Assembly (NCBI RefSeq): GCF_010015445.1
Contig: NC_053123.1
Coordinates: 6,570,434-6,634,433, forward strand
From: Perca fluviatilis
Taxonomy: Eukaryota > Chordata > Actinopteri > Perciformes > Percidae
DNA: 64,000 bases
Reading direction: 5' to 3'
The notes beneath the pieces were generated by a model that worked only from the letters and a program-made list of their open reading frames with translations, did not search any database and had not been told where the DNA came from. Shown in pieces: positions 35,216-47,809 of this stretch; within the stretch, counting starts at the first letter, position 1, and each line of letters begins with the position of its first letter. The position numbers were made by a program, and so were the translations under genes.

Positions 35216-35589
35216 ATGTATTACTATCATACTGATGGACAGCAGGGCAGTGGTTATCATGCTGCAAGAGGGTTTGAAGAGTTGCATTATTTTTTATGCT
35301 CTTTCTGCTCTGAAACTGCAATGTGTCTCCATTAGAATGCACGCTATGACTACAACTGCTGTCCTCCATGAAAAAGCAAGAAGGAAACAGTTCACAAAAG
35401 TGTTAAAGTGCTCATATTATGAAAAAATCTGCTAACAGAGATAACTACACAATTGAATTCCAGGCCTATTTATGACTTACTGATAACTATGGCTTGTAAA
35501 ATACCCAACAGACAATCCTGTAAGATAAACCTGTCTGGTAGCCAACAGTCGATGGACCCGCAAAAGGTCTCGGCCCAGTCATCAAACGA

Positions 35590-35732
35590 AATGAGATAAT
35601 TCCTACTGTAATGAATTGATTCCGCCCCAAACTTTCCCCACCCAGATTTTTATCTTGTTGGTCTGGGGATTGAACAGACGACCTCCCGGTCACAAGCTCG
35701 CTTCTCTAACCTTAGGCCACCACTGCCCCAAT
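35590..35732 (-). mobile_element. tRNA-derived SINE, minus orientation
   Basis: On the minus strand, GGGGCAGTGGTGGCCTAAGG starts the unit. A box-A-like region with GGTTAGAGAAGCGAGCTTG follows, then a box-B-like GTTCAATCCCC, and then CAGACCAACAAGAT. This is the head of a widespread fish SINE. The related body may extend left to about 35488. Confidence 0.7.
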
Positions 35733-38611
35733 GATGTTGAATTAATGAAGCAAAACAAAATTTAAGCAAGTTGATGGTACTGGTAAAATATTTAAATCCT
35801 ACAGTACAACTTAAGTATCAAGGCTCCAAATGCTTTTCAATTAAAATGTCTCCAGGTATTCATGGCATCAATTGCAACAACAGTCATTCCTAACTCTTGC
35901 TAACCCATAAACATTAAGAGACCCTGCTGGGTGTGCTCCTTCTCAAGACTGGGCAGGAGAAGGCAGTGTGAGTGCTTAGAGTGCTGTTTGTATTATAAAT
36001 GACCAGGCTTGTCCCCAACTAGCCAAAATGAAAAACAAGACCGAACAATAGAAATAGAAAGTCTTCCTGTTCTTCTGCTGTCCCCTCCTTGAGTGATAGT
36101 GTGTTAGAGAGAGACTCTGGGTGTGTCTGTTTTTTAAAGTGGGAAATGGGGTTGGGGGGGTTGGAGACCCACACTCTGTCCTTCTGGGAATAAAGTAAAG
36201 AAAGGAAATGGCCATACATTTTTGTGGGGATGCTAGCAAGACAGTGTCAGCTCACCAGACTGGGCTTCAGCAATTTTTTCCACTTTGAAGATGGCTTAAC
36301 AAAATGGCATTGTTAATGTAGGCTGCAGCCAACAGTCAGTGGACAAGAGAAAGTCAATAGTGGAAGGAAGTGGTCATGGTGCCAACTGTCTGCTGACTGG
36401 CTGGCAAGGACAGAGATACAGTCCTCTGTTAGTGATACTCTGGCTTCCAGGATTTCTTTAGTTTATTATATTAAATACTCAAATAGGCCTAATCCCACTT
36501 GACAACATACAGTATCCCGCTAGTCATCACTCCAACTTAAGTTTAAAATCTTATACAATTTCTAAAAAACATTAAGTGAAATTAAACTTCTAGATGTAGT
36601 AGTTTTATGAATCATATTTTCTAACTTGAACACATTATTGTGTGAAATTAAGTGGAATCCAACCTGCATACCCACTATTTTGAATATAATTCACACCTAG
36701 TAACTGTTTTGTAAAAAGTGGCCTTGCTGCTTATATATATTTTTTTATGTTTTCCTTTATAGCTTCTTAGATTTATTTACTTTTATTATATTGCTATATA
36801 CTTATTTTTATTATATCTGAATATGTTCCTTACATTTTCTACTTGCTGTTTTTCCTTAAAGGAGCCCCTGAGCATCTTATTGCCATTAAATAAAAGAAGG
36901 AATCTGTAAAATAACGTAACTTTCCTACAGTACAAATCAAAATGGTTCAAGAACTTTCTTGAGCCCGAACAAAAGAGCTCACTATTTAACAGGGACTATA
37001 TCTTGGCCGGGATACAGTACCCAGCCTGCCTCAGCGTCTGACTGAGGATTATGGCCTTGCCTGACACATAAACTTCTACAAATCCAGTGTGTAGTATTTA
37101 CACATTTTTAGCATATAACATAATGTGTTAGTAAAGCCTTGAGCTCAGGGGATTTTACCTTTGGACAGATCCAGGCTAGCTGTTAACCCCATTTCCAGTA
37201 TTTGTGCTAAGCTAGTAAATATATTTCTCAAAGTGTCAAACTATGCCTTTTAAACTCTGCACAAACACCTGAAACTGCACGAATAAATGTTTGACTAGAT
37301 ATTTTAAGATATTTTTGTGTGGTTTTCATTTAAGAAGGTTAAAATGTGAATGTCTGTGAATGTCATACATATAGTTATGCATGGCTTAATCCCAAACCAC
37401 TTTATTGCAAACAATGGGTCCCATCTTTCAGGGATTTTATCTTTCACCAGAGAATTTGCCCTGTGTCTTCATCTGAAAGGGGCAGCAGGTACTTCAAAAC
37501 CAAGCTCCGTGAAATGACATCCAGATGTTAGGCCAGAAAATTCTCACAGAAGAAAAAAATAAAAAGTATGCATCAAATGGGGAAGAACTAGCCATATCCT
37601 AAATCGTGGATATCCTTATGGTTGAAACATGACGACAAACCAGTGTCATGAAAAGAACACATTTTTCTTTTCCCTTTTTTTTAAGAGAAATATATTGCAG
37701 CCTTTCATCAGCTCATTTAAGTGTAGTGAGTATCATGCCCTGTTGTTGCAGAACACCAGTTGCACAACATCCTACCAATTAGTATTGCGAGTGCTGAGTA
37801 TGTCAGATTTTAGACACGTTTTCTAAAAATAGAGAGCGAATACACAGAATGAAAGTAAATGTCAGCACCTGAAACCTTGATGGCCAAAAGCACAGCGAGC
37901 GGGCTCTGCCTCAGAGCAAAGTTACCAGGGCAGCTGATGACCTGCTCGCATGTGTTGGTTGAACCTTTGTCATGTTTCTTCCTGTGAGGCCTTTGGGTTG
38001 GGGAGGGAACATACAGTATTACACACTCTCTGAGTCGCCTGCACAGTATTTGGAACAAAAAGGTCTTGCACAGAAACTCAGATGTAAGTCAAACCACAAA
38101 ATCAACTATTCATAACAGATTGTCACATTCACTGAATTGATGATTTATTGGTCAGTTGCTAAGTAGTAATGCTGCAAATCCACTGTAGTGTCCAATGGAA
38201 GTTTAGTCTTTCAGTGCTGACAAATGTACATTGTGGAAGTGAAAACCTATTTTGTAACAAAATAAAAAATAATTCAATGCAGGGAGATCATAGATCTTTT
38301 GATTGAATTGTGAGGAGATATGCAGTGCAGGCTAAACATATCAGCTACACAACGTATCATGACAGTGTTCCATGATGGTTCATAAAGACGCTCACAAGCT
38401 CCAGTGTTTTACGATTCAAAAGTTTATTTGTCATAAACCCAAGCAATATGTTTAGTCAAAAAAAGTGGAATGCTCCCAAAGGCTGTGCTAAAATATTGGT
38501 TAGAAAAATAAGAATTAGTAAAAAGAAGTGAAGAAAGGATTAAGATGGTGTAATTTTGTATTTTTTATCAGCATGGCTGACAATTAAAAGTTTGCATGCA
38601 TACTGTAATTG
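35733..38611. other. No assignable feature over 2.9 kb
   Basis: This is the longest stretch without a recognised repeat or gene. Open frames at 35976-36239, 37346-37531, 37629-37826 and 37810-38058 have no family motif. It may be unique intronic or intergenic DNA. Confidence 0.5.
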
Positions 38612-39378
38612 TAGACACCAGTGTTGTCGTCAAGATCACCTAAACCGAGACCAAGTTATTACCAAGACCAGAGTGTATCGAGACCGAGACGAGACTAAGA
38701 CCAAGGCAGGGCGAGACCGAGTCAAGACCAAGACCAGACCTAACAACTGAAACATACAGTATATACACAACTAGCCAATATGTATAACTAATATTAGCTA
38801 AATCCCTTTGGGTGAAGAGATTTCTGAAGAGTTTTGGTACAGAGGCAGATTGCTAACTTTTAGCTAGCTAGCTTCGCTACCATCACTTACACTTAACTTA
38901 CCGTTCTTTATGCTTCCTTAGTGCAAAATGTAGGTGGTCCCAGCTCTGTCGGTTAGCATTACATTGCAGAATCTACATACTGTGTGTTTTCTTTTAGATG
39001 TTTTGCAACTAAAATCTTATAAAATAAAATGCAGTAAATGAATTATTACCGACAATTTGGCTGACATCTCCCAGACATCCAGAGCTTCTTTTCCTGTCTC
39101 CTACATTCACTTTGGGAGTGCCTGTCAAGGGGGGCGGTGAACGAGGGTTAACAGTAACACATTTCTACCTAGAAATGAGTCAAGTTATTGGTTGCATTTG
39201 AAACAGGATGTTTAACATTCAATCACAGTTATGTTAACACATAAATCAGACGATACACAGGTAATTTAGTGATATCCCTGTAGTTGTGGTCTTGACCGGT
39301 TTTGAAATAAAATCCTGAGTCCTCTTCATCCGAGACCTTTGAAAAGTAGTCTTAGACCTCAAGGTGTTGAATACATCG
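38612..39378 (+). mobile_element. GACCGAGAC-type element, copy 2 (longer)
   Basis: It starts CACCAGTGTTGTCGTCAAGA and is dense in GACC, GAGACC and CAAGACC words up to about 38745. A non-repetitive middle follows. It ends with GTGGTCTTGACCGGT, CTGAGTCCTCTTCATC and GTCTTAGACC, an inverted echo of the left part. It is related to 29958-30205. No transposase was seen. Confidence 0.6.
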
Positions 39379-39746
39379 CTATATACAATAGAATACAGTT
39401 CAAATAAAATCACAGGTTTGTTTGTACATGTTAATAATAATTTGGATATAACACATTCTGTGAGATAGCATATACAGATTTCAGTGACTGATGAATTAAA
39501 CTGAAAGTTCCTTAGGGTAGTAATGATGTGTGAGAAAGGATATATGCGATGTCTGCTGATGTCATTAAAAACAAAGATCTTGCAGGGTAAGGTGAGACCT
39601 TGTGCTAACATTAGCATCTTTAGATCTATGGATCATTGGCATCATTAAACATGCAGGATAACTACCTTATCAAGTGCAGCTGCCGGATCAATCCTCTAGG
39701 ATTAAACAGGGTCACAACAGATCAATAAACATAATAGCCTTCGGTT

Positions 39747-39832
39747 TTAGGTCTAATCAGCTGTACATCAATGCCCTCTCAGACATTGATGCCCCATATA
39801 AGGTTGTATGGGGGGCAGGAGGGGACAGCAGC
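39747..39832 (+). repeat. Direct repeat Z, first copy
   Basis: Matches 40072-40155 in the same orientation, sharing TGTACATCAATGCCCTCTCA and GGAGGGGACAGCAG. The copies lie about 325 bases apart. Confidence 0.8.
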
Positions 39833-39894
39833 TGTGGATGTTGTTTACTTTGTTAATGTGTTTACTGTGTTAATGGACTGAGGATGGGAGTAGG

Positions 39895-39980
39895 ATTCGG
39901 TATTTGGATTCGGCAGAATCTTAATCAGTGGATTCAGTATTTGGCCGAACCCCAAAAATCTGAATTCGGTGCATCCCTAG
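39895..39980. mobile_element. Small hAT-like fragment
   Basis: ATTCGGTATTTGGATTCGG and the right border GAATTCGGTGCATCCCTAG are characteristic of a fish element whose end reads TAGGGATGCACCGA. It lies between the two copies of direct repeat Z. Confidence 0.45.
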
Positions 39981-40071
39981 TTATAGGAGCTTAGCTGGAG
40001 ACAGCTACAGTTAATCTTAACTGCACTACAGCTTGTCAGAGTTAGCATAGACTTCATAGATTACCAGTTTA

Positions 40072-40155
40072 AGGTCTAATCAACTGTACATCAATGCCCT
40101 CTCAGACATGGATTCCCCATAGAAGGTTTTATGGGGGGGAAGGAGGGGACAGCAG
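40072..40155 (+). repeat. Direct repeat Z, second copy
   Basis: See 39747-39832. The copies differ by scattered substitutions and length changes in the G-run. Confidence 0.8.
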
Positions 40156-40196
40156 ACCCAGGCACCCACACTTACTATTTTCCCCATAAAGGAGCC

Positions 40197-40562
40197 AGTG
40201 TTGTAGTAGAGTCACCAACTGGCGAGTCAGAGTCAAGTCTCGAGTCCCCTGTGTTCGAGTCCAAGTCTGAGTCACCAAAGAAAAGTCTGAGTCGACTCAC
40301 GAGTCCAGAGAATAGCGACTCTACTCAAACTCAAGTCCAGCACTCAAGTCCAGGACTTGTACTAACTCCATCAGTGCCTATTACACATAAAAGTAGTCAG
40401 AAACTTCATCCCACTTCCGAGTCCTTGTATTTCATAAACGCTCAAGTCCGAATTCACAAATACTCAAGTCAAAGTCATTAGGGCACGAGTCCAAGTCGAG
40501 TCAAGAATCCGGAGAATAACGACTCAAGTCCGAGTCCAGGACTCGAGTACTCCATCACTGAC
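40197..40562 (+). mobile_element. GAGTCCAAGTC-type element
   Basis: The unit opens CCAGTGTTGTAGTAGAGTCA and closes GTACTCCATCACTGAC. It is packed with GAGTCC, CAAGTC and CGAGTC words in irregular array. The Ser-rich 116-residue frame across it (40131-40481) is an artefact of these words. It resembles non-autonomous fish elements with internally repetitive bodies. Confidence 0.6.
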
Positions 40563-43411
40563 AGGAGCACATAAGATCACACCCTATTTTCCTTCTCTTT
40601 TTTTTTACCATAACTTTAATTTGTTTTATACTGGTTTTTAACACTCACTACTGTATTCTGTGAGGCAATATTTAATACAAAAAGGCATTATGTGACATTC
40701 CCAACATCCTGTAACATTAGACCAGCTTCTGGGAACTAGCTCCTCCAACATCGTACAGTGATTCCCAACGTGGGCTTTTCATCCGCTACGCAATTAGCCA
40801 GCTTGTCAGTATGACATCATGTTTGAAATATTTTGTTAAACTAACGGGTCAAGACGCTGTGTGCTGCAAACGAGATGGCCTTCTATCGTAGCATCCGCAA
40901 ATGGCAGTTGTGAATGGCAGATGAACAGCATTTGACAGAGATGTACATTTGGAATATGCAAACGGCTTCAGCTCTGGTATTCTATCTCTTTTCCCCTTTG
41001 CTAAATTTAGAAGGCCTTTTGTGACTAAGCTAAATATCTTTTCATTGCTGCATAATGTCCGAAATCCACAGGGGCTCCTATGAGACAGTTGTGGTTTTTC
41101 CAAAAGAAAATTGGCTTTGGCAGGGAAACAAAAAGAGCCAAAGGGCAGTAAAATTTGGCCTAGGTTTGCTTATACTCATACTGTATCTCCCTTCCCTGCC
41201 AAGCAACCCCCTGCTGTCTAGAGATAACAGTGTCTGGGTGATGGCAATGTCATGGGGAGAGGGGATGTGAGAGAGACAGAGGCAAGAGAAAAATTCCATG
41301 GTTGCAAAATATCCTACAGTACAGTCAGCATATCAGTTGCTATTCTTTATAGATATTGTATTATACTGGCTCACCTGTATATTTCCCACACGAAAGTGGC
41401 TGTAATTTCACCCCGAGTTGCTCTTCTGCTTTACTGCGTTAAAGCTGCATTAAGGGAAAGGCTGGTGAGACCGAATGAGATCATTGGGAGGCTGACATGC
41501 TTTATGACCATGGGCCATTGGCTCACATTGGAGTTACATAAGAACAACCGTTTCTACACCAAGTGTTTCAGTGAAGATACCAGACAGGAGAGGGGAGTCA
41601 GATTGTGAAATGAGCAGTGTGGCCAGGCCAATAACTCACATCACCTCTTGTCTTTAGGGAACTAGATGTTTGGGAGGGGAGTTTTACAAATACAAGTAAA
41701 CACTTTTTTTGTCTTTACTTTGCTCCACCACATTCAGCTCCTATACATGGATCATGTCAAGTCCGTTAATGTCTAATTCCTTGTAACTTAAATGGACTTC
41801 CGTGTGCACGCTCTTGTTTCAAGATTAGACCTTGGCTTCTACTTTAATCTGCCACGTCATTTTCAAGCAATCTCAATTTGGATGAAATACATAAATATGT
41901 TACTGCCCACATGCGGTTCTCCTAACACGTGGCAATGTGCTAACGATTTTACATTCTCCTCATTTCTTAACACTTGTATATAAAGAGTTCTACATCTGTG
42001 CATAAGAACTACCATAATGCACAAAATAATTGGTAATTATCACATGTACATACTGTATGCACAGTGTACGCAGAGTTGTGTGCTATCAATATTGAGTAAT
42101 GTTTGTCAGACAGACTTTCAAAGAAATCAAACAATATGGCTTTACAAAAGATCAAAAAAGAGAAGTGCCACAGGAGGGCAGCAGACAAACTTTTCAAATT
42201 TAGCTGATGATGAGAAAACCTTGAGTTGAAAAAGGAGGTAGCGCTTCAACAACGGAGATTCTCGGATTCTCGGATTCCCAAAATCCAATAGGCATGTACC
42301 AAAAAGTGAAGAAAAGGTAGCACATATCAAGTTCCCAAGTTAAGGAGGAAAAAAAAACTGTCATTTAACTTTAAAAAAAAAAAAAAAACTTATTTAATCA
42401 TATGATGTGAGCCTAACACATTCACATGTATCACATCCTCAAAGGAAAAATGCCTCGAAATGATTGATTGATTTGCAAGGATTACCCTGTGTCAGTTCAG
42501 GAAATTAAAAATAGAATATAAATAATCATGATGTGCACAAGCAGGGATCATTAAACAGTTTACTGTGCCTGAGCTCCTCCATGATGATGATGATGATTCA
42601 CCAAGGAAGTTACATGCTCCATGATGCATCAGAGTGCAACCTAAAGCCCCTTTCCCACTGAAAAAAAAACCTAACATTTGGCTTGGAAAGGTTACAATTG
42701 GCATTCACTCCCGGGAAACATGACTCTGCAGTAGTCCCTGGTATTTGTTGACTCCCTGTAACATTGTCACTATCCTCCCAGCTGCTTTCTACCGTGTTTT
42801 CAAGTCGCGTTTGTGACATTGAACATTACACCAGAAGAATAAAAGAAAGGCATAATCAATGGGAAAGGAGTACATTGCCTATTTTAAGCGGGTTTTTCGC
42901 ACACACGTGTGCTTATTTGGGTGGGAAAAGGGTTTAAATGAGAACAAGCAGACAAAGACCATGCACGTGTTCCACAGATTGTACTAAAGCAATAACATGT
43001 ATGCCTTGTGGCCTCATACTGTACAGTACACCAAAAGGTCAAAGTGATGCTCCTAAAGGATTTGCTCTTATCATATCTTCCACATAAACTCTCAGTCCAA
43101 CCACTAACTACATTATTTGGCTCAATTAAACTGACATTTGAAACTTTGCCTCAGTCTCGTATCATCCCATTTTGAGCCATGGCTGCACGTACGCACAATC
43201 ATCTGTGTGCAGCCACCAATTTGCAATGTAGCTCCATCTCTGTAGCTAGGAGGAATGATTTATTTTTATTAGTTTCAAAGGCAAATGCTGCCAGGCTGCT
43301 TATTGTTTTGCAGATAAACCACAGCTGGCTTGCCCTCAAAAGCCTGTTTAATGTTCAAGCAATTTTATTTAAGCTTTCATCACCGGCGCTGTATCATTTC
43401 TTTTTATCGTT
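40563..43411. other. No assignable feature over 2.8 kb
   Basis: Several short open frames on both strands (40849-41608, 42017-42330, 42492-42819, 43179-43451) lack motifs and convincing splice sites. A runs occur near 42370. Nothing recognised. Confidence 0.45.
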
Positions 43412-43433
43412 AAAAAAAAAAAAAAAAAAAAAA
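43412..43433 (+). repeat. (A)22 homopolymer
   Basis: A run of 22 A. No SINE or LINE body could be recognised directly before it. Confidence 0.95.
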
Positions 43434-43949
43434 GTCGCAAAGCAGATGTAATCAAGAGTTCCAGGAATCAAGCACAGTGCATATGATCAAACCCTGAGTT
43501 CTCCTTTTCTGACCCTTATCTCACTCCATACAGGTGTCAGACCACAAACATGGCAACTAAAACACATTATCGCAGCATGGAGCCCGCTTCCCTTTATTTG
43601 TACAGCTGAAGCACCCGGCTGCCTCGGTTGAAAGGCATTGATGCGCTTGCATTACGGCGCAGATGAGGGACAGACGACCATGAGAAAGTCGAGTAAAACA
43701 AACACGTGTGTCCTTGGTTTGACCCGGTATGCTCATTCGCTGCTGTCATACATTTTACAGAGTGCTTTGGGCTGTTTGATTTTCAGACTCAGCTTATAAC
43801 GGCCACACGTACAGGAACATTTCCCACTCGAAACTCACCTCTTTTCACAGTAATTACATTTAAATTTTTTCAACCAAGCAAGGAATACGTTCCTGTAAAT
43901 CAAGCATATGGGCAAACAAAAGGCAAAAAAGGAAAGACGTTATTATTAG

Positions 43950-44177
43950 GGGTGTGCAAAAAAATCGATTCATATTCGAATCGCGATTCATAGAATAGAA
44001 AATCCAATTATTATTTATTTTTTTTAAATTGTAATGCAATCACATGGGAAAAGTAACCACATTTACATACTATGAATCTTTTTTTTTTTTTTTTAAATCG
44101 AGAATCGTTTTTGAATCGAATCTTGAGCCTAAAAATCGATATTGAATCGTGACATTTTCTGAATCGGGCACCCCTAG
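43950..44177. mobile_element. AATCGATT-type miniature element
   Basis: The ends are AGGGGTGTGC on the left and GGGCACCCCTAG on the right. Inside, AATCGATT and GAATCG words face each other, as in a common fish miniature element. No target duplication was confirmed. Confidence 0.65.
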
Positions 44178-44691
44178 TGGTTATACCTGGAGAGCCTGAT
44201 CTAATGCTACATCCACACTAATAGGTTTTTGTTTAAAAACTCATACGTTTTTGCCTGGCATGCACACTACTCCAGCATTTCCGAGCCCCTAAAACGGACA
44301 CATTGGTTAACACTGCTGACCCCATTGAAGTTAAAAAAACAAAACAAAAAAAACAGGGTTGCATTGTAGTCTGGTCGGGCAAAAACCGAGACCTTCCACT
44401 ACTTGGTGCTGAGCAGGTAGTATAACAGAATGTTTTTGCTGAAAATAGCTTCCTGTTGTGTCTGAAAACGACTCTGAGAGCAGAGTGAATGATACAAAAC
44501 CGTCAAACTGTGCCTCGGAAACCGAAACCGTAGGCAGAAATGATGCTTAAACCCTCTGTAGAGCTGAGAGGAACTGGTGATCATTTTCTGTAGGTTTGTA
44601 ACTCTGAGCAACAGCTTTCACACACAAGCAGTGATCAATTGTTAATATAAGGATCATAGCCGCTATAATGGCAAAAAGTTATTCAAAGAAG
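44178..44691. other. Probable repeat fragment, otherwise unassigned
   Basis: ACATCCACACTAATAGG with GTTTAAAAACTCATACG near 44210-44250 resembles the end of a fish DNA element. No partner end was found. Confidence 0.35.
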
Positions 44692-45270
44692 TTAAAGGGA
44701 TACTTCACCGATTTAGCATTCAGCTTTGTATCAGTAGAAACCCGATAGTATTTCTGAATGACCGTGCCTCCCTCCCTCATGTCCCCCTGAGACGAGAGAT
44801 CTCTGCATTTGGGGCCTGGAAAAAATCTTCAGAGGATGTAAAATGACGATTTTTGCGTCATCGGAAGATTTTTGGGCCAGAGGCAAGGACTACAGCCAGT
44901 AGTAGGATCTACTTCCGTATGTTTTCAACACGCCCACAGGTGTTGGACTGCCGAAGTCTGGCCGGGGTATTCGCAATGAAAACGACTGTCAGCCATCTTG
45001 AATCTTCGCTAAACAGGCTCTTCGGTTTTAGCAGAAAACATTTACAACAATTATCTGCATTCATTCATACGCATCGGACGTAATTACCACCGGGATACAT
45101 CGGTACAGATCGGAGAATATGCAGGAAACGTTATTACAGACGCAATACCGCACCACGCCGATCTTCGCATACGGAGACCGCGCGGGGTCACTCAATGCCG
45201 CTAGCCGGCTAGGGGGACATCCTCATCGGCTAGGTGGAAAGCGTTAACGCGTGGTCCACCTGTCCCATCC

Positions 45271-45618
45271 ATCCTGCTTGCAAGTGTCTGCTCATTAAAC
45301 AACAAGCTGGACTACATCCTCCTTCAACAAAACTCCCAACGTGATTTCAGTGACTGCTGTGTTTTGTTGTTGTGGAAACATGCCTGAACAACAGTGTACC
45401 GAACCGGGACTATCCAGCTACCAGGCTGCTCTCGCCCGTGGAGGTGGGGTGTGTTAAACGGACTGGTGTAGAAATAAAATCCAACTAGCTACTGCTAACT
45501 GCTGGTGGAGCTTGTGACTGTTAAATGCCGACCATTCGACATTCCACGCTAATTCATGCCTGTGTTTATACTCGTGTGTAGTACACCAATGCTAGGCGCG
45601 TATAGCTGAACTTTACGG
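45271..45618 (+). repeat. Internal tandem unit 1 of the TTAA element
   Basis: It begins ATCCTGCTTGCAAGTGTC and ends GCTGAACTTTACGG. It matches the next 390 bases. The LINE-like frame is broken more heavily here. Confidence 0.85.
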
Positions 45619-46008
45619 ATCCTGCTTGCAAGTGTCCGCCCATTTAGACCACAAACTGGACTACATCCAACTTCAACGAAACTCCCAACGTGAGTTGAGA
45701 GACTGCTGTGTTTTTGTTGTTGTGGAAACATGCCTGAATAGTGTACCGGACTGTCCAGCTACCAGGCCTGCTAGCCCTCCGAAGCTAGAGATGCTCTGTC
45801 GCCAGGTAAAAGAGGTGGGCTGTGTTAACACCGAGGGCGCAGAAATGTGGTGATTTGTATCCATTTAACTGCTAACTGGCTGGTGGAGTTTGTGATATGT
45901 TAAATGCCGACCATTCTACATTGCACGCTAATTCACGGCTGTGTTTATGCTTTCGGGTTTACAGCCCACCAAGCGCTAATTGCTAGTATGTGTTAGCTGA
46001 ACTTCACG
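45619..46008 (+). pseudogene. Internal tandem unit 2, LINE endonuclease-like fragment
   Basis: Frame 45626-45853 reads VSAHLDHKLDYIQLQRNSQ, then RDCCVFVVVETCLNSVPDC. This resembles the APE endonuclease of CR1/L2-type LINEs, where the pattern is (S)LDNKLD, then CV..F.ETWLN..VPD, with the active-site Glu in ETW. Here that motif is ETC, so the Trp is lost. The frame ends at a stop soon after. It is a domain fragment and is carried inside a DNA element. Confidence 0.6.
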
Positions 46009-46370
46009 TAGCTGTGCGGTGTGTGTACTAAATGTAGCCTGTTTCGTATGCTCGTTTTTATATAATGTCGTTGAGTCACGATGAAACGTTGTTTCATGTA
46101 TATGGTTGAAATAAAACACGCTTGAGTTGAGTTGAATGCCTCGGTCTGTCTGTGAAGCGGTAGGCGTGGCTTGGGAGTGGACTCAAAGCAACGAAGCAGG
46201 TGCATTCTGGGATTTGGTGTTTTTCATCCATATAAGACCAAAACACATTTTCTGGCTTTTCTCGGCCTAGAAGGCACCAATTTAAATTTTTTTTTTCACA
46301 TTTCTACTACATAAGTGACCCAATTTAAAGATATATTCAGCTTTCCAGCGGTGAAATATTCCTTTAAAAT

Positions 46371-47145
46371 TCAACTTCTCCTTTACCTCCCCAGCAAATG
46401 ACACTCACACTTGGTTGTAGATTGGAGAATAATGAATTTTAGAGTATTTCGAATAAAATGTAGAATCTGACTCTATGAATCTACTTTCAAAGACTATCAA
46501 GTACAAACACAAAAGACACACAAACGCAACCATCTGTCAAATGTGTGACTGAAATGAAGGCAGACATGGAAAACCCATCAATGTAAAGAAACCTCCCCAT
46601 CATCAAAGCTAATCTCACATAACAAAGTCTGTTAAGCATTTAACCACAGCAGACCACAGACGGAGAGAAACCCAGTTCCTTTACCGAGCAGTTCTTGTGA
46701 CATACATTGGACCGAGAACAGCATGAGAAACAGCTGCTCTGCATTTGCACCCCAAGCCAAATAAATATTGAAATGTGTTCCAGCTTAACTTTATAAGCAA
46801 CAGTGCAGTTCCATGGGCGCACAGACGAATGTTTGTATATTTTTCAGTCAGCTGTAAAAGGCTAAAACTCCAAGTCCGACATCATAAATCAATTTGGCAT
46901 TTTTTTTTCTCGAGGCTTTAAATCTATTAACTGCCATCTTTGATCCGCCCTTTCTGCAGAGCACATGTCTCATTTTCTATTGTTCGTAGCAGATCAGAAA
47001 GCTTTTATCTTTTGAAATTTAAGATGTGAAAGCAGCACTAATGGAAGCTGGGGTTTTGCATGTACATACATCATTAATTATAATAGATGTTGTGTCATGT
47101 TTTACAAGTTTTTACGCTAGCAGTCAGTGTCTTTGGTGGCAATAT
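46371..47145. other. No assignable feature
   Basis: Nothing recognised. Confidence 0.45.
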
Positions 47146-47410
47146 TGCTTGGTCACTTAGTCCACCACTTTGGTCCAGACTGAGATACCTCAACGATAGT
47201 TTGTCATAAATTTTTTCGAGTGATTCATGGTCCCCAGAGGATGAATCCTGATGACTTTGTGAATCCTTGACTTTCCTTCAGCGCCATCATGAGGTTAAAA
47301 ATGTTTTGTGTGAAGTCTCTCAACAACTATTGGATGAATGCCATTCAATTTGGTACAGATGTTATCAAGGGTTCACAGAAGTTGAAATGTAACCACTTTG
47401 ATGATCCCTT
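47146..47410 (-). repeat. Interspersed repeat fragment, family Y, opposite orientation
   Basis: CCACTTTGGTCCAGACTGAG, GAGGATGAATCCTGATGACT, CAGCGCCATCATGAGG and CAACAACTATTGGATGAATG mirror the blocks at 35020-35215. It ends just before the next miniature element. Confidence 0.6.
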
Positions 47411-47426
47411 CCTCTCATGCTATCTA

Positions 47427-47809
47427 GGGCTGGATTAAAATAATATATTCTCCAATAAAAAAAATCGATTTTTATTTGAGTGATCTGATATTGATTGATA
47501 AAATCCTGAAATTGATCTTTTAATATATGCCTTTTCACCATGGATGTATAAGGGCTTCACCTGACGGGCTGGGAGTTGCAATTCCACTATTTGGCCACTA
47601 TGTTCAATTTGCTTCAAAGGCGCCCGGTACACTTCCTGGGGGGTCTGCTTTTCAAGTGGATGCGTAAAGGCTTTATCCCCGTTAACCCCCGTTATCCAAG
47701 CAAAGTAGTAATTTAACTGGAATGTCCCTAACATAATTGATATTGAATCGAATTGGAGATGTAATCGGAATTGAATCAACTCGGGAAATCATTGACGATA
47801 CCCAGCCCC
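47427..47809. mobile_element. GGGCTGG...CCAGCCC miniature element
   Basis: The ends are AGGGCTGGATTA and TACCCAGCCCC. AATCGATTTTTATT on the left and ATATTGAATCGAATTGG on the right give the internal inverted pattern. It is a fish miniature element with a middle of unrelated sequence. Confidence 0.6.

Larger units (their letters stand above)
44696..46363 (+). mobile_element. TTAA-flanked non-autonomous element with LINE-derived cargo
   Basis: TTAA at 44692-44695 and 46364-46367 flanks 15-base inverted ends that match at 13 positions (AGGGATACTTCACCG and CGGTGAAATATTCCT). TTAA targeting is a property of piggyBac and Kolobok elements. No transposase is present. The centre has a tandem duplication (45271-45618 and 45619-46008), each copy carrying a stretch that resembles a LINE endonuclease. 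The right part has AATAAA near 46110. Confidence 0.75.

Noticed and set aside
40131..40481. Ser/Glu-rich 116-residue frame
   Set aside because: It is produced by the GAGTCC/CAAGTC words of a repetitive element and has no start or splice context of its own.
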